31,008 nucleotides of DNA from Stereocaulon alpinum (Eukaryota > Ascomycota > Lecanoromycetes > Lecanorales > Stereocaulaceae), in the NCBI GenBank assembly GCA_018257865.1, contig JAEUBA010000178.1, positions 1 through 31,008 of the forward strand. Direction: 5' to 3'. The translations under genes were made by a program, and so were the position numbers. The notes below the pieces were generated by a model. That model worked only from the letters and a program-made list of their open reading frames with translations. It did not search any database and was not told the origin of the DNA. Of this stretch, positions 10,729 to 21,054 are shown in pieces; position 1 is the first letter of the stretch, and each line of letters starts with the position of its first letter.

Positions 10729-11990
10729 CGTTACTAACGCCGAAGAACCTAATAATATTAATAATAATAACGATCCTACGGAGAGCTATAGGACCGACGG
10801 AGAGTCTTAGCTAAATACCTCTAATTTAGATAACGCTAATCTTAAGTAATACTTATAAGAAGCCTAAGTGATAAATCGCCGCCTAAAGTAACTACGCGAA
10901 TTATTAGTATTAGAAGCTAAAAACGATATAATTTAATACCCTAAATCGTAGAGTACTATTAGAATACCTATAGAGATAGTTTAAGAGAAGGAATAATATC
11001 CTACTATTATTATATTAGTATAATTAGTTAATATTACTAGCTAAAGGATTCCTTTACGTCTTATAACGCCCGCCTTTAGCGCGCTTATAAACTTACCTAT
11101 TAAACTCTAAAGACCCCTAGTACCGAAAAGCTTTCGGCCTAAGAATATATAACCCTATAAGGGAATTAGTAAGGGTAAATACCTACGCTAGTTTACTAAC
11201 TTAGAGAAGAAGTTTCTTAAGAGTTTAGAGTACTTTACTACTAAACTATCTAAGATAGTCTACTATATAGATACCTTAAAAGATAACCTAAATTCTTAGT
11301 AGAATACCTACCTAAAGGACTATAGATAGGATAATATAATATTCGAATTCTTTAAGTAATTCCTATATAATTTAGTTATAGATCCTATTAACCGCCGTCT
11401 CCTCGCCTATAAAAGGTTTAAGGAGGTAAAGTAATATTCTAACTAGAAAGTTACTATATTTAAGGCCTACTTAGAGGAGTTAGAAGCTAACCTACTATCT
11501 ATAGCCTTAGAGCTTAAAGCTAACCTCTTTCTAGCTAAGCTAAGACCGGAGCTAAAGAATAAAATCTTAAGTATAGGTAAGGTATCTAATAATAGGGATA
11601 ATATTATTACCTAAGCTATTATATAAGAGAATACTATAGGGCGCGAGCGTTATAGAGGCAGCGGCTTAAGTACTTATAGGAAATTATCTAACTATAGGGC
11701 CTCTAAGTTATAAGGGAGCCGCTTATTAGAATAACGGATTTCTAAGCCTAATAGGCTAGGCCTAAGGGTTAATAGCTTATAGTTAGCGCGAAATAAATCT
11801 TATTTAAGGAGTCTAAAGCGGAAGACTAATTTAGATTTAGTAACTAAGCTTATCTACTATTATTATAGAAAGCTAGGCTATATAAGCCTAAATTATCCTA
11901 ATCGCGATAAGCCTATAACTTATACTAGTATTAGTATAGTATTAGTAAAAAATAATTAGCCCCCGTAACCGCCTTAGAAGCGGGGGAAGA
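10729..11990 (+). pseudogene. Family I gag with zinc knuckle, copy A (degraded)
   Basis: A structural gag relic. Read through stops, it begins TTVTNAEEPNNINN (Asn-rich), passes through a helical region, then the gag core around 11130-11580 with DPINRRLLAYKRF, FKAYLEELEA and FLAKLRPELKNKIL, a pattern common in gag proteins of fungal gypsy elements. At 11855-11905 the sequence YYYRKLGYISLNYPNR stands where a CCHC zinc knuckle (C-x2-C-x4-H-x4-C) would be. Each Cys has become Tyr (TGC to TAC, TGT to TAT) and the His has also become Tyr (CAT to TAT). The start codon is not certain. The same gene is inverted in copy B (about 24650-25850) and partly in copy C. Confidence 0.75.
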
Positions 11991-12543
11991 AACCTAAAAA
12001 GTAGAGGTAAGTCCTTCTATCCTAACTAAGGGTTAGATAATACTTAATACTAGCCCGTAGTAGGTTACTACTTTACTAAATACTAGATTATAGCTTAATT
12101 TAATCTCCTAGAAGTTTATAGTTTAATAGGACCTACTACCTTCTACTATTAACTTACTACTACTAGAAGCTTTAAGTAGCTTTAGTATATACGTCTATAG
12201 TACCTATTAATTTAAGTATATACTTATTAATAGCTAGGGCTGCGGTAAGGAGTATAGTATACTTTTCTATACTATTAATCTTAAGGGTCCTAATATTATA
12301 GTTAGTATACTAAGGTTAAAGTAAATAAAGATTTTACTCGATCCTTTAGCGGAGTAGTAGCGGTTTAAGGTTAATACTAAAAAGTTTTAGGTTAATAAGC
12401 CTACTATCTTTAGCTATTACCTTAAAAAGGAGCCTAAAGTTTATATAATTATATATACTACTATAGTAACTAATTACTTAGATAGAGGAAGCTTAGAATA
12501 GATTCTAAAGGAATTACTAAAGTTCTCTAATATCTTCTTAAAT

Positions 12544-12557
12544 AAGAAAGCTGGAAC
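12544..12557 (+). repeat. Target-site duplication, left copy, of S1
   Basis: AAGAAAGCTGGAAC is repeated exactly at 13751-13764. The unoccupied version survives once in copy B (inverted, 24013-24026, with two differences), which confirms the insertion boundaries. Confidence 0.92.
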
Positions 12558-13323
12558 GGGGGCTAGCGATAGAGACACACCTGTACGCGGTGCTGGCTAC
12601 GAACCTGAATACCTATTCAGAGCCGAGATATCTCCCCTAATATATTATAGGTTAAATGATATTAAGACGTCGCGTAGTTACTGAGAACTCCGTATAGAGT
12701 TTTTCGGGCAACGCGATAATACCTACCCTAACTCTACTACGACTATTATACCTCCCCTACGATCGAGACTAGATAGTAAGAATTAGTATTAGGTATAGTA
12801 TCTTAGCCTAATAAGTAAAGAGTATAGGTAATACCTACCCAGCCGTTAATTTAAAAAATCTAATATCTACGTGCGCTTAATATATATCTACTAGTTAAGA
12901 CTAACGCGCAGTCTATCCTAAGGGAAGGCTAGGGTTATAGGTATATAGGACTAAGAGAAGGATATACTAGGTTATAAATTAAAAGGCGTATTTTAGAAAA
13001 GGATAGCCCCTATCTAAGTAGCTAGGCGAGCCTTTAGTATAAGTAGCGCCGTATAACTATAATTATAAGCTGAAGGGTTAGCTCCCCCCTAAAGTAAAGT
13101 ATATAAGGATAGAAGTAAGTACTATCTAATATAACTAGCGGGATATTATACCATCCGATTCTTTATATAAGTATAGGCCTCCTAGGCGGTATATATAGCT
13201 TCCCCCCTTTCTTATATCCTCAACCAGCAAACTACTGAATAGCTAAATCCGGTACTACTACGGATACTAATAAACACTACTAATCAGCGCTAATAACTCG
13301 AACCCTTACAAAACGGCTATACA

Positions 13324-13342
13324 CCCCCTCCTCCCCCCCCCC
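13324..13342 (+). repeat. C-rich tract in S1 (G-quadruplex potential on minus strand)
   Basis: A nearly pure C run broken by two T. The inverted copy in S2 (26421-26440) is G-rich with runs of 8, 2, 2 and 5 G. It is conserved in both copies in an otherwise AT-rich region. G-quadruplex folding is possible but unproven. Confidence 0.6.
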
Positions 13343-13703
13343 TATATTAACACAGTAAAGGTTAAAGAAAGTTATAGGGCGCTCAGCGCTATAATAAAGT
13401 CGAAGGATATAGAAGAATACAGCAGGGTCCTTAAGAGCTAAGTATAGTACGAAGGGCGTATATTATAGTTAGTATTAGAAATAATATTATAAAGCGCTCA
13501 GTATAATATTAAAGAATATAGTTAAGAGTTACCGGTGTTAAGGAGGCCTAGGGTATAATCCCCAGACTAAAAGTAATTATATTATTAAGGATAAGCGGGA
13601 GTTTTTATCTAGGCACTATACTATAGTTTCTCTTACGGCTAGGAAAGGCACACTACGTATACCATCTACTAGTTTCATAAATAATGTAATAGAACACCCT
13701 TAT

Positions 13704-13721
13704 TAGTATATATAGATACTA
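13704..13721 (+). other. 3'-terminal stem-loop of S1
   Basis: The same TAGTAT/ATACTA hairpin with loop ATATAG as at 9575-9592, placed the same distance from the TCAA tail. It is unchanged in all three copies although the surrounding sequence is RIP-mutated. Confidence 0.6.
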
Positions 13722-13750
13722 GAATAGGCGTATAAACCAATCAATCAATC

Positions 13751-13764
13751 AAGAAAGCTGGAAC
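13751..13764 (+). repeat. Target-site duplication, right copy, of S1
   Basis: An exact repeat of 12544-12557, directly after the TCAA tail. The copy A protease/RT sequence resumes after it. Confidence 0.92.
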
Positions 13765-16700
13765 TTTACCCTTATTAAAGGAAGGCGATTATATAATTAA
13801 TATTAAGGATAGTAAGGAGCCGCCTTATAGGCCTCTTTATAACCTATCTTAATTTAAGCTAGCGGAGCTGCGGCGCTATCTTAATAATATACTTATAAAA
13901 GGCTAGATATACTATTTAGTTTCTTTAGCTGGAGTACCTATCCTCTTTATACTAAAGAAGGATAGTAGGCTGCGTCTTTATATTAATTATTAAGGGTTAA
14001 ATATAGTAACTATTAAAAATTAATACCTATTATCTCTAATTACTAAGATATTAGACCGCCTATATAGAGCTAAAAAGTTTACTAAGTTAAACTTAAAGGA
14101 TACCTATTATAGGATCTAAATTAAAGAAGGTAATAAGTAGAAGACTATATTCTATACCCGCTATAGCTATTTTAAATACTTAGTTATACCTTTTAGGCTC
14201 GCTAACGCCCTAGCGACGTTTTAAGCGTATATTAATAGGGCTCTTATAGGGCTTATTAATATTTCGTATATTATCTATCTTAATAATATCTTAATTTATA
14301 GCGCGAACCTAGTAGACTACTAGTAGTATATTTAGTAAGTACTAGAATAATTATATTAGTTCTCGCTTTTCGCTAACCTAAAGAAGTGTTAGTTTAGTAC
14401 TAAATAGGTTAAATTTCTTAGATTTATTATATCTACTAATAGCGTAGTAATAGATTAGGAACGTATAATAATAATTAGGGAATAGCTTAGGCTAGAGACC
14501 TTTTAAGATATATAAGTCTTTTTAGGCTTTATAAATTTCTACTAGCGGTTTATTTATAATTACGCTACTATTACTACGCCTCTAACCGACTTACTTAAAG
14601 GTAGTAAGGACGGGAAAAAGGTAAGTTAACTTTAGTAGAATAATAGTACTAAAGGTACTTTTTAAAAGCTTCGGAATATCTTTTTTAGTACGCCGTTTCT
14701 CCGCTACTTTAACCTAGAAGTAAAGTTACGTATAGAAACTAACGCCTCTAACTTTACTATTATAGTAGTACTTACGCAGCTAGATAATAATAGCTACTAG
14801 TACCTAATTACCTTTTAGTCCTAAAAGATAATTCCTATAGAGTAGAATTATAAGGTTTACGACTAAGAATTACTCGCTATAGTAGCGGTAATAAAATAGT
14901 AGCGGTACTACTTAGAAGGTAGCCCGTTTACTATTAAGGTTTTTACTAATTATAATAATCTTAAGGGCTTTATAAAGTAAAAGTAATTAAATTCTTAGTA
15001 AACTAGATAGGCGCTAACGCTTACTACTTTTAATTTCGAAATTACTTATTATACTAGAAAAACGAATCCTACGGATCCGCTATTATAACGCCTTAATTAT
15101 AAAGGAAGTTCCCCGCTGAATACTAAGTTATTACTAATATTATAGAATAAACTCGCACTTTAGGGTAGAGATAAGGAAGGTAAAGAAATTATTATAGTAA
15201 TATCGCCGGCGTTTTAAATTATAGGCCTCTAAGTTATTATTCCTTAAAAGGATATAAGAGGTATTATTAAGTCAGCTTATAAGGATCCTTAATATTTAAT
15301 TAAGACTTTAATTCGAGACTTATAGGCTACTAATAATTAGACGAAATCCTTTTTTATAAATAAGAGTACGCTATTATAGCGCCGTCTCTAAAGTAAGGTA
15401 TAGGCTTTAGACCTAAAAGGTTTATTAAGAAATAATAACTACCTATATATCCCTAGAGACGAAGCCTTAAGGGAAGAACTTATTAGTAAATACTATAATA
15501 ATCCCCTAGTAGGGCACTTTAGCGCTAAAAAGATATATAAGTTATTTACCTATAAATACTTTTAGTATAGGAGTTCTAAGTAGGTTAATAAGTATATTAA
15601 GACTTATAATATCTACTAAAGAACTAAGGCTCCCTACTATTACCCCTATAGCGAACTAAGTTCGCTTCCTATTACTAATAAACTATAGAAGGAGCTCTTA
15701 ATAGACTTTATTATAGGTCTACCCCTAAGTAAATATAAGAATATAGTCTATAACGCTATTCTAGTAATTATTAATCGATTTACGAAGATAGTAAGGTATA
15801 TACCTACTACTACTATAATCGACGCTGCTAAGCTGGCGGATGTTTTTTATACTAAGGTAGTATACTATTATAGTATACCTAATAGTATTATTAGCGATAG
15901 AGGCTTAGTATTTACTAGCGCCTTCTAGTTAGCTATTTATTTTTACTCTAAGATTAAGCGCCGCCTAAGTACCGCCTTTTATCCTTAGACTAATAGTTAA
16001 ACGGAACGCTAGAATTAGGTACTAGAGCACTACTTACGGGTCTTTACTAATAATAAGTAGACTACTTAGGCGAAACAGCTACTAATAGTAGAATTCGTAT
16101 ATATAAATAGTCTTTATTCCTCTATTAGAATAACGCCGTTCTATTTAATATATAGATATTACCCTAAACTTCGTTAGGAGCTTAAGGATAAGTCCCTTAA
16201 GGGGAGGATACCTACTATAAATAAGAGGATTAGATTACTATAAGTATTAAGAGACGAAGCTGCGGAACGCTTATAGCGCGCTAAAGAGTCTTAAGCTAAG
16301 TAGTATAATAAGAATTATAAGCCTTAAAGCTATAAGGTCGGAGATTTAGTAATACTATTAACTAAGAATCTTAAGTAAAAACGCTTAAGTAAAAAGTTAT
16401 CTTATAAATTTATAGGGCCTTTTAGGATTACTAATAAAGTAGGAGTATAGGCTTACTACCTTCTACTACTATAAACTTATAGAATCTATAATACTTTTTA
16501 TATCTTATTATTAGAACTATACTACCTTCGCGACGGTAATATAACGTTAGCGAACTTTATATAAGCCCCTAAACTTATTAATAATAATAAGATATAGGAG
16601 GTTAAAGAAATTATAGATAAGGTTTAAGATAAGTAAGGCGTTTAGTATAAGGTTAAATAGACTAGCTAGGGTAAAGAATATAACTAGTAGTTACTAGATA

Positions 16701-16770
16701 AAGAGCTTAAGGATACCTATAATTTAACTTAAGCCTTTAATAAGTAGACGGTTAGTAAGCGTATATAATC

Positions 16771-18321
16771 TCTAGTTCTTTAAATACTACTAACAGCAGC
16801 GAGTAAGCAGCGGCGATAATATAAGTTATAATAATTATAAACCTTATAGGTAAATAGTCTTATATTATAAGTATACTCCTCTATAATTATTATACTTACT
16901 TACTTATACCTTAGTAGAATAAAGAAGAGATTAAATTAATTACTAGCTAAATATCTATCTTATATTAGTAAGACGATATATATAGGTACGCTACTAAATA
17001 TTAGTAGAAGAAAAGAAGAAGGAAAAAATAAATAAATATCCTAACGCTATCTCTATACTAATATATAGTAGTATAATTACTCCTTTAGGAGCTTAATATA
17101 TTACTAGAGACTCTCTATCTCCTTAGTATACTTAGTAATTATTTATTAGAGGGTTTCTAACTTAAACTGCTAGTTAGTAATAGTTTACTTAAGTTCTACG
17201 ACCTACTATCTTACTACTATAAGTTCCTATTAGAGATTAGTAATTATTATAGGAGCTACTCTACTTATTACTATAGTTTAGCCTTACGCTTTTCGCTATT
17301 AGGTAATATACTTCCCGATTTTCTTACGCTTATATTATACTTAGTAAGTCTAGTCTTTACGCCTATAATACTATACTAATCGCTATATAGACCGACGAAA
17401 CGGCTCTGGGATTTAGATATATTAGAAGGCGATATAGTAGAGCTATTAGAATAATATACCTTATAATAATAATTAAGCCTATAGTAGCTATCCTTATAAT
17501 ATTAATAGGGAGGAGCGTCGCTACGATTATAATTATTATTCCCCGTATAGAAATAAGTCCTATAGGGTAAAGGTATATTAATAATATAGTCTATAAGTAT
17601 TAATAGCTAGTAATACGCGCCGGTTACGCGATAGCGACGTATAATATTAAGTATATATATATATTATATCTATAAGTAATATGTTAGCAGCTAATAATAT
17701 ACGCCGGTTACGCGATAGCGACGTATAATATTAAGTATATATATAAGTTATACCTATAAGTAATATGTTAGCAGCTAATAATATACGCTGATTACGCGAT
17801 AGCGATATACGATCTTAAGAGAATATTTAGATATTATTATAACGAAAAGAACTATCAACTATATTAGTAATATTAATTATAATATAGGTACGCTAATATT
17901 AGGGAACGTATAAGTTATATTAGGAGTTATAAAGAGAGAGAAGTTAGGGGGAAAGTTATTATTTATATACCCGTAGGTTATCGTCGCTGCGACGTCGCTA
18001 TATATTAAAGCTATTTAAAATAATAATAACTAATAATATAATAACGCAGCTGTTACCCGCTAATATAGCTGGTAATTAATTATATTTATTAATAACTACG
18101 CGTTACTGCTACGCCTACTACGTATTCTTTTTATATTATAATAGATTTAGGCGTTATTATAGTTAGACGATATTCTATATATATAAGGCGCCGCCTTAAT
18201 AATATCGCCTTTAGGTTAACTCTTTTCCCTTACGTTTCCTACTAGGTTTAAAGGGTTTTTAATAAGCAGTCTATTCTATATACTTTAACACCTAGGGACT
18301 AGGGCCTAAAGGGGAAGATAC
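16771..18321 (+). other. Long non-coding 3' region of family I, copy A
   Basis: About 1.55 kb between the chromodomain end and the 3' LTR. No gag-pol-like domain is visible on the plus strand. Contents are a tandem repeat (17602-17820), several GGCG/CGCG-containing blocks, and a purine-rich AAAGGGGAAGATA immediately before the LTR (about 18308-18320), the likely polypurine tract. The opposite strand of about 17330-17540 is the counterpart of the 66-codon open frame in copy B at 20318-20518, but in copy A it lacks the ATG and has more stops. The region is present in both copies, so it belongs to the element. Confidence 0.65.
17602..17820 (+). repeat. 84-bp tandem repeat in the family I 3' region, copy A
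   Basis: Units begin CGCCGGTTACGCGATAGCG at 17618 and 17702 and, partially, at 17786, giving a period of 84 bp and roughly 2.5 copies. Each unit contains TAAGTAATATGTTAGCAGC. Copy B has the same repeat (20122-20250) with one unit fewer. The role is unknown; slippage or unequal exchange could change its number. Confidence 0.85.
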
Positions 18322-18570
18322 TATTAACCCTTAAGTATATACGCGTTATAGCTACGCTAACGTAATAATATTAATTAGGGTCTAAGGGCTTAGTAATAGT
18401 ATTACTACCTAGAACTCCCCCGTATTTTAGGGATCTTTAGAAATTAGTTCTACTACTACTTAACTACTAAGTAATATAATTATATCTATTGCTTAATACC
18501 TAAATCCAGTAACTTTACGTCTCTTATACCTTAGTACGCTAGCTTAGAGCCGGCGTCGCTAGCCTTTATA
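18322..18570 (+). repeat. 3' LTR of copy A
   Basis: 249 bp, starting TATTAACCC (TGTCAACCC mutated) and ending CTTTATA, followed by the GTCTT duplication. It is more heavily mutated than the 5' LTR of the same copy, and shares several mutated states with the inner LTR of copy B at 19362-19610. Confidence 0.9.
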
Positions 18571-18575
18571 GTCTT
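18571..18575 (+). repeat. Target-site duplication GTCTT, right copy, of copy A
   Basis: It matches 10393-10397 and closes the copy A insertion. Family III sequence continues to the right. Confidence 0.88.
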
Positions 18576-19361
18576 CCCTAATAAACTTATTAAGTAGGAT
18601 CTTTTCTTAGTACTTTAGGAGGTTCCTAATTATTCTATCTAAATAATAGATTAATAACTATAAATCCTACGGAATAAGTTATTAGTTTAGTAGTAATATA
18701 CTTCTATCCTTTAGGAATCTAAATCCCTTAGGGAGTTTTTAGTAGACTAAATTATTTAAGTTTAGATATTTATCCCTTTATAGTATTTCCTATATCTTTT
18801 AAGCTATTAAAGATTCGAACTCTATAAGTCTTTTTATCTTATCTTAGGTAAAGCTTATAGATAAACTCTTAAAAAGACTTATAAACTTAATAACTAATAA
18901 TAGCTACTAGCTATTTTCTACTAGTTTCTTAGCCTATTTATCGCTTAGCGAGGTTATTAATACTTATATTAGTTTATCTATAGTAACTTTTCGTATATAT
19001 ACCTTAACCTTATTTAATTTATTATATAGATTAGTTACTTATTACTCTATATACTCTAGTTATTATTAGTAGGATTTTAGTAATTCTTTTTAAGTCCTTT
19101 AAGTATCTAATCTTAAAGCCTTAATCCTATTAAGGGTTTTATTATCTAATAAGGCTTCTCTCTCTATAAGCTCTCTTAACTTACTTCTTAAGGATAGTTC
19201 CTAGCGAGGATTATTAACTTAATCCTTATTAAAGTATTCTTTACTATTTACTATAGATACCTAGTATCTTAGCTTTTAGGGGTACTATCCTAATCCGTCC
19301 TTTTTACTAAGATATATTTAGTACGAATTATTATAATAAGCTATCTAACTTAAGTAGTTAT
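18576..19361 (-). pseudogene. Family III segment: probable gag / upstream coding region
   Basis: A 786-bp stretch between the two inverted family I copies. Joining across the copy A target duplication makes it the N-terminal continuation of the minus-strand family III element, so by gypsy gene order it should be gag. Read on the minus strand, it gives protein-like runs such as TIDKLIQVLITSLSDK, IKFISLFKSLSISF and LIEFESLIA, with stops at Gln-like positions. The composition is helical and Lys/Leu-rich. I see no zinc knuckle and do not recognise a specific gag domain, so the assignment rests mainly on position. The element's 5' LTR is not visible because copy B inserted at 19361/19362. Confidence 0.5.
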
Positions 19362-19610
19362 TATAAAGGCTAGCGACGCCGGCTCTAAGCTGGCGTACTA
19401 AGGTATAAGAGACGTAAAGTTACTAGATTTAGGTATTAAGTAATAGATATAATTATATTACTTAGTAGTAGAGTAGTAGTAGAACTAATTTCTAAAGATC
19501 CCTAAAATACGGGGGAGTCCTAGGTAGTAATACTATTACTAAGCCCCTAAACCCTAATTAATATTATTACGTTAGCGTAGCTATAACGCGTATATACTTA
19601 AGGGTTAATA
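19362..19610 (-). repeat. 3' LTR of copy B
   Basis: 249 bp, the inverted equivalent of 18322-18570. Read on the minus strand it starts TATTAACCC and has GTATATACGCG, the same mutated states as the facing 3' LTR of copy A. Confidence 0.9.
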
Positions 19611-21054
19611 GTATCCTCCCCTTTAGGCCTTAGTCCCTAGGTACTAAAGTATATAGAATAGACTACTCGTTAAAAACCCTTTAAACCTAGTAGGAAATAT
19701 AAGGGAAAAGAGTTAACCTAAAGGCGACGTCGTTAAGGCGGCGCCTTATATATATAGAATATTATCTAACTATAGTAACGCCTAAATCTATTATAGTATA
19801 AAAAGTATATATAGTAGGCGTAGTAGTAACGCGTAGTCGTTAATAAATATAATTAATTATCGGCTGTATTAGCGGGTAATAGCTACGTTATTATATTATT
19901 AGTTATTATTATTTTAAATAGCTTTAACGTATAGCGACGTCGTAGCGATAACGACCTATAGATATATAAATAATAACTTTCCCCCTAACTTTTCTCTCTT
20001 TATAACTCTTAATATGACTTATACGTTCCCTAATATTAGTATACCTATATTATAATTAATATTACTAATATAGTTAATAGTTCTTCTCGTTATAATAATA
20101 TCTAAATATTCTCTTAAGATTATATATCGCTATCGCGTAATTAGCGTATATTATTAGCTGCTAATATATTACTTATAGATATAATATATATATATACTTA
20201 ATATTATACGTCGCTATCGCGTAACTAGCGCGTATTACTAGCTACTAATACTTATAGACTATATTATCGATATACCTTTACCCTATAGGACCTGTTTTTA
20301 TACGGGGAATAATAATTATGATTAAGGCGACGCTCCTCCTTATTAATATTATAAGGATAGCTACTATAGACTTAATTATTATTATAAGGTATATTATTCT
20401 AATAGCTCTACTACGTCGCCTCCTAATATATCTAGATCCTAAAGCCGTTTCGTCGGTCTATATAGCGATTAGTGCGGCGTTATTTTACCGACGGTTAGAC
20501 CTAATAAGTATAGCGTAAGAGGAAGAAGATTAGGAAGCAGATAACTTAGTAGCGAAAAGTATAGGGTTAAATAGTAGCGACTAGTAGAGTAGCCCCTATA
20601 ATTATTACTAATCTATAGTAATAACTTATAGCGGCTAATTAGCGCGTTATAAAGTTAAAGTAAACTATCGCTAAATACCTAGAAGAGATTAAAAGCCTTT
20701 AGGAGTATATTAAGGCTCTTAAAGAATAAGTTATATAGCTATACTTTAATATAGAAGTAGTATTAGGTTTTTTTTTTTCTTTTTCTTTACTAATACTTAG
20801 TAAATATACTTATATACGACGTCTCGCTAATAATAGATAGTAATTTAGATAGTAATTAATATAATCTTATCTCTACCCTATTAAGGTATAAGTAAGTAAG
20901 TATAAGAATTATAAAGGAGTATACTTATAGTATAAGACTATTTACCTATAAGGTTTATAATTATTATAACTTATATCGTCGCCGCTACTTACTCGCTGCT
21001 ATTAGTAGTATTTAAAGAATTAGAGATTATATACGCTTACTAACCGTCTACTTA
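19611..21054 (-). other. Long non-coding 3' region of family I, copy B
   Basis: The inverted counterpart of 16771-18321, about 100 bp shorter, largely because it lacks one 84-bp repeat unit. The purine tract complement (CCTCCCCTTTAGGCC) lies at 19614-19628 beside the LTR. One open frame of 66 codons runs on the plus strand at 20318-20518, antisense to the element. It is hydrophobic, has no recognisable domain, and its start is not preserved in copy A. It is probably chance, but is recorded because open frames are rare in this window. Confidence 0.6.
20122..20250 (-). repeat. 84-bp tandem repeat, copy B (about 1.5 units)
   Basis: TATCGCGTAA recurs at 20131 and 20215, giving the same 84-bp period as in copy A but one unit fewer. 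This is the clearest length difference between the two 3' regions. Confidence 0.8.

Larger units (their letters stand above)
12558..13750 (+). mobile_element. Non-autonomous LINE-dependent element S1 (1193 bp)
   Basis: A 1.19-kb insertion in copy A with no recognisable coding capacity on either strand. Its ends are GGGGGCTAGCGATAGAG on the left and a (TCAA)n tail on the right, and a 14-bp target duplication flanks it. The last 69 bp (13682-13750) match the 3' end of LINE L1, including a small hairpin; the rest does not match L1. The second copy, S2, is inverted at 26013-27202 and has almost the same length. S1 keeps many CA/TG pairs near its 5' end, so it is less mutated than its host. It is too long for a typical tRNA-derived SINE and I see no convincing RNA polymerase III boxes. 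A deletion derivative of a LINE is the main alternative. Confidence 0.8.
11990..16770 (+). pseudogene. Family I pol: protease, RT, RNase H, integrase, chromodomain, copy A (split by S1)
   Basis: The polyprotein relic is interrupted at 12558-13750 by S1, between the protease region (about 12000-12540) and RT. RT (about 13765-14560) contains LAGVPILF, INYQGLN and YLNNILIYS at 14276-14296, where YLDDILIYS is expected. RNase H (about 14700-15080) has RIETNASNF and YDQELLAIV. Integrase (about 15400-16400) has IDFIIGLP (about 15702), SDRG (about 15893), TNS.TER (about 15990) and the GPF/Y module YKFIGPFRI (about 16410). A chromodomain-like tail follows (about 16570-16760) with VKEIIDKVQDK and a run of RIP-altered Trp codons. 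Nothing here can be translated intact. Confidence 0.85.
10398..18570 (+). mobile_element. Family I Ty3/gypsy chromovirus, copy A (complete, inactivated)
   Basis: A full-length LTR retrotransposon with two 249-bp LTRs (10398-10646 and 18322-18570) and a 5-bp target duplication GTCTT. Its order is gag with a zinc knuckle, protease, RT, RNase H, integrase, chromodomain, then a long non-coding 3' region. Without the 1.2-kb S1 insertion and its duplication it would be about 6.97 kb. Copy B (19362-26012) and copy C (1-1022) are the same family in opposite orientation. The frames are destroyed by TAA/TAG codons and Asp-to-Asn, Cys-to-Tyr changes typical of RIP. Confidence 0.9.

Noticed and set aside
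17602..17820. CRISPR array
   Set aside because: The units are contiguous 84-bp tandem repeats without unique spacers, inside a eukaryotic retrotransposon.
20318..20518. Open frame of 66 codons on the plus strand as a real gene
   Set aside because: It is antisense to the 3' region of copy B. Its ATG is absent and stops occur in the equivalent place of copy A. It is hydrophobic without a recognisable motif, so it is kept only as a note in the 3' region.
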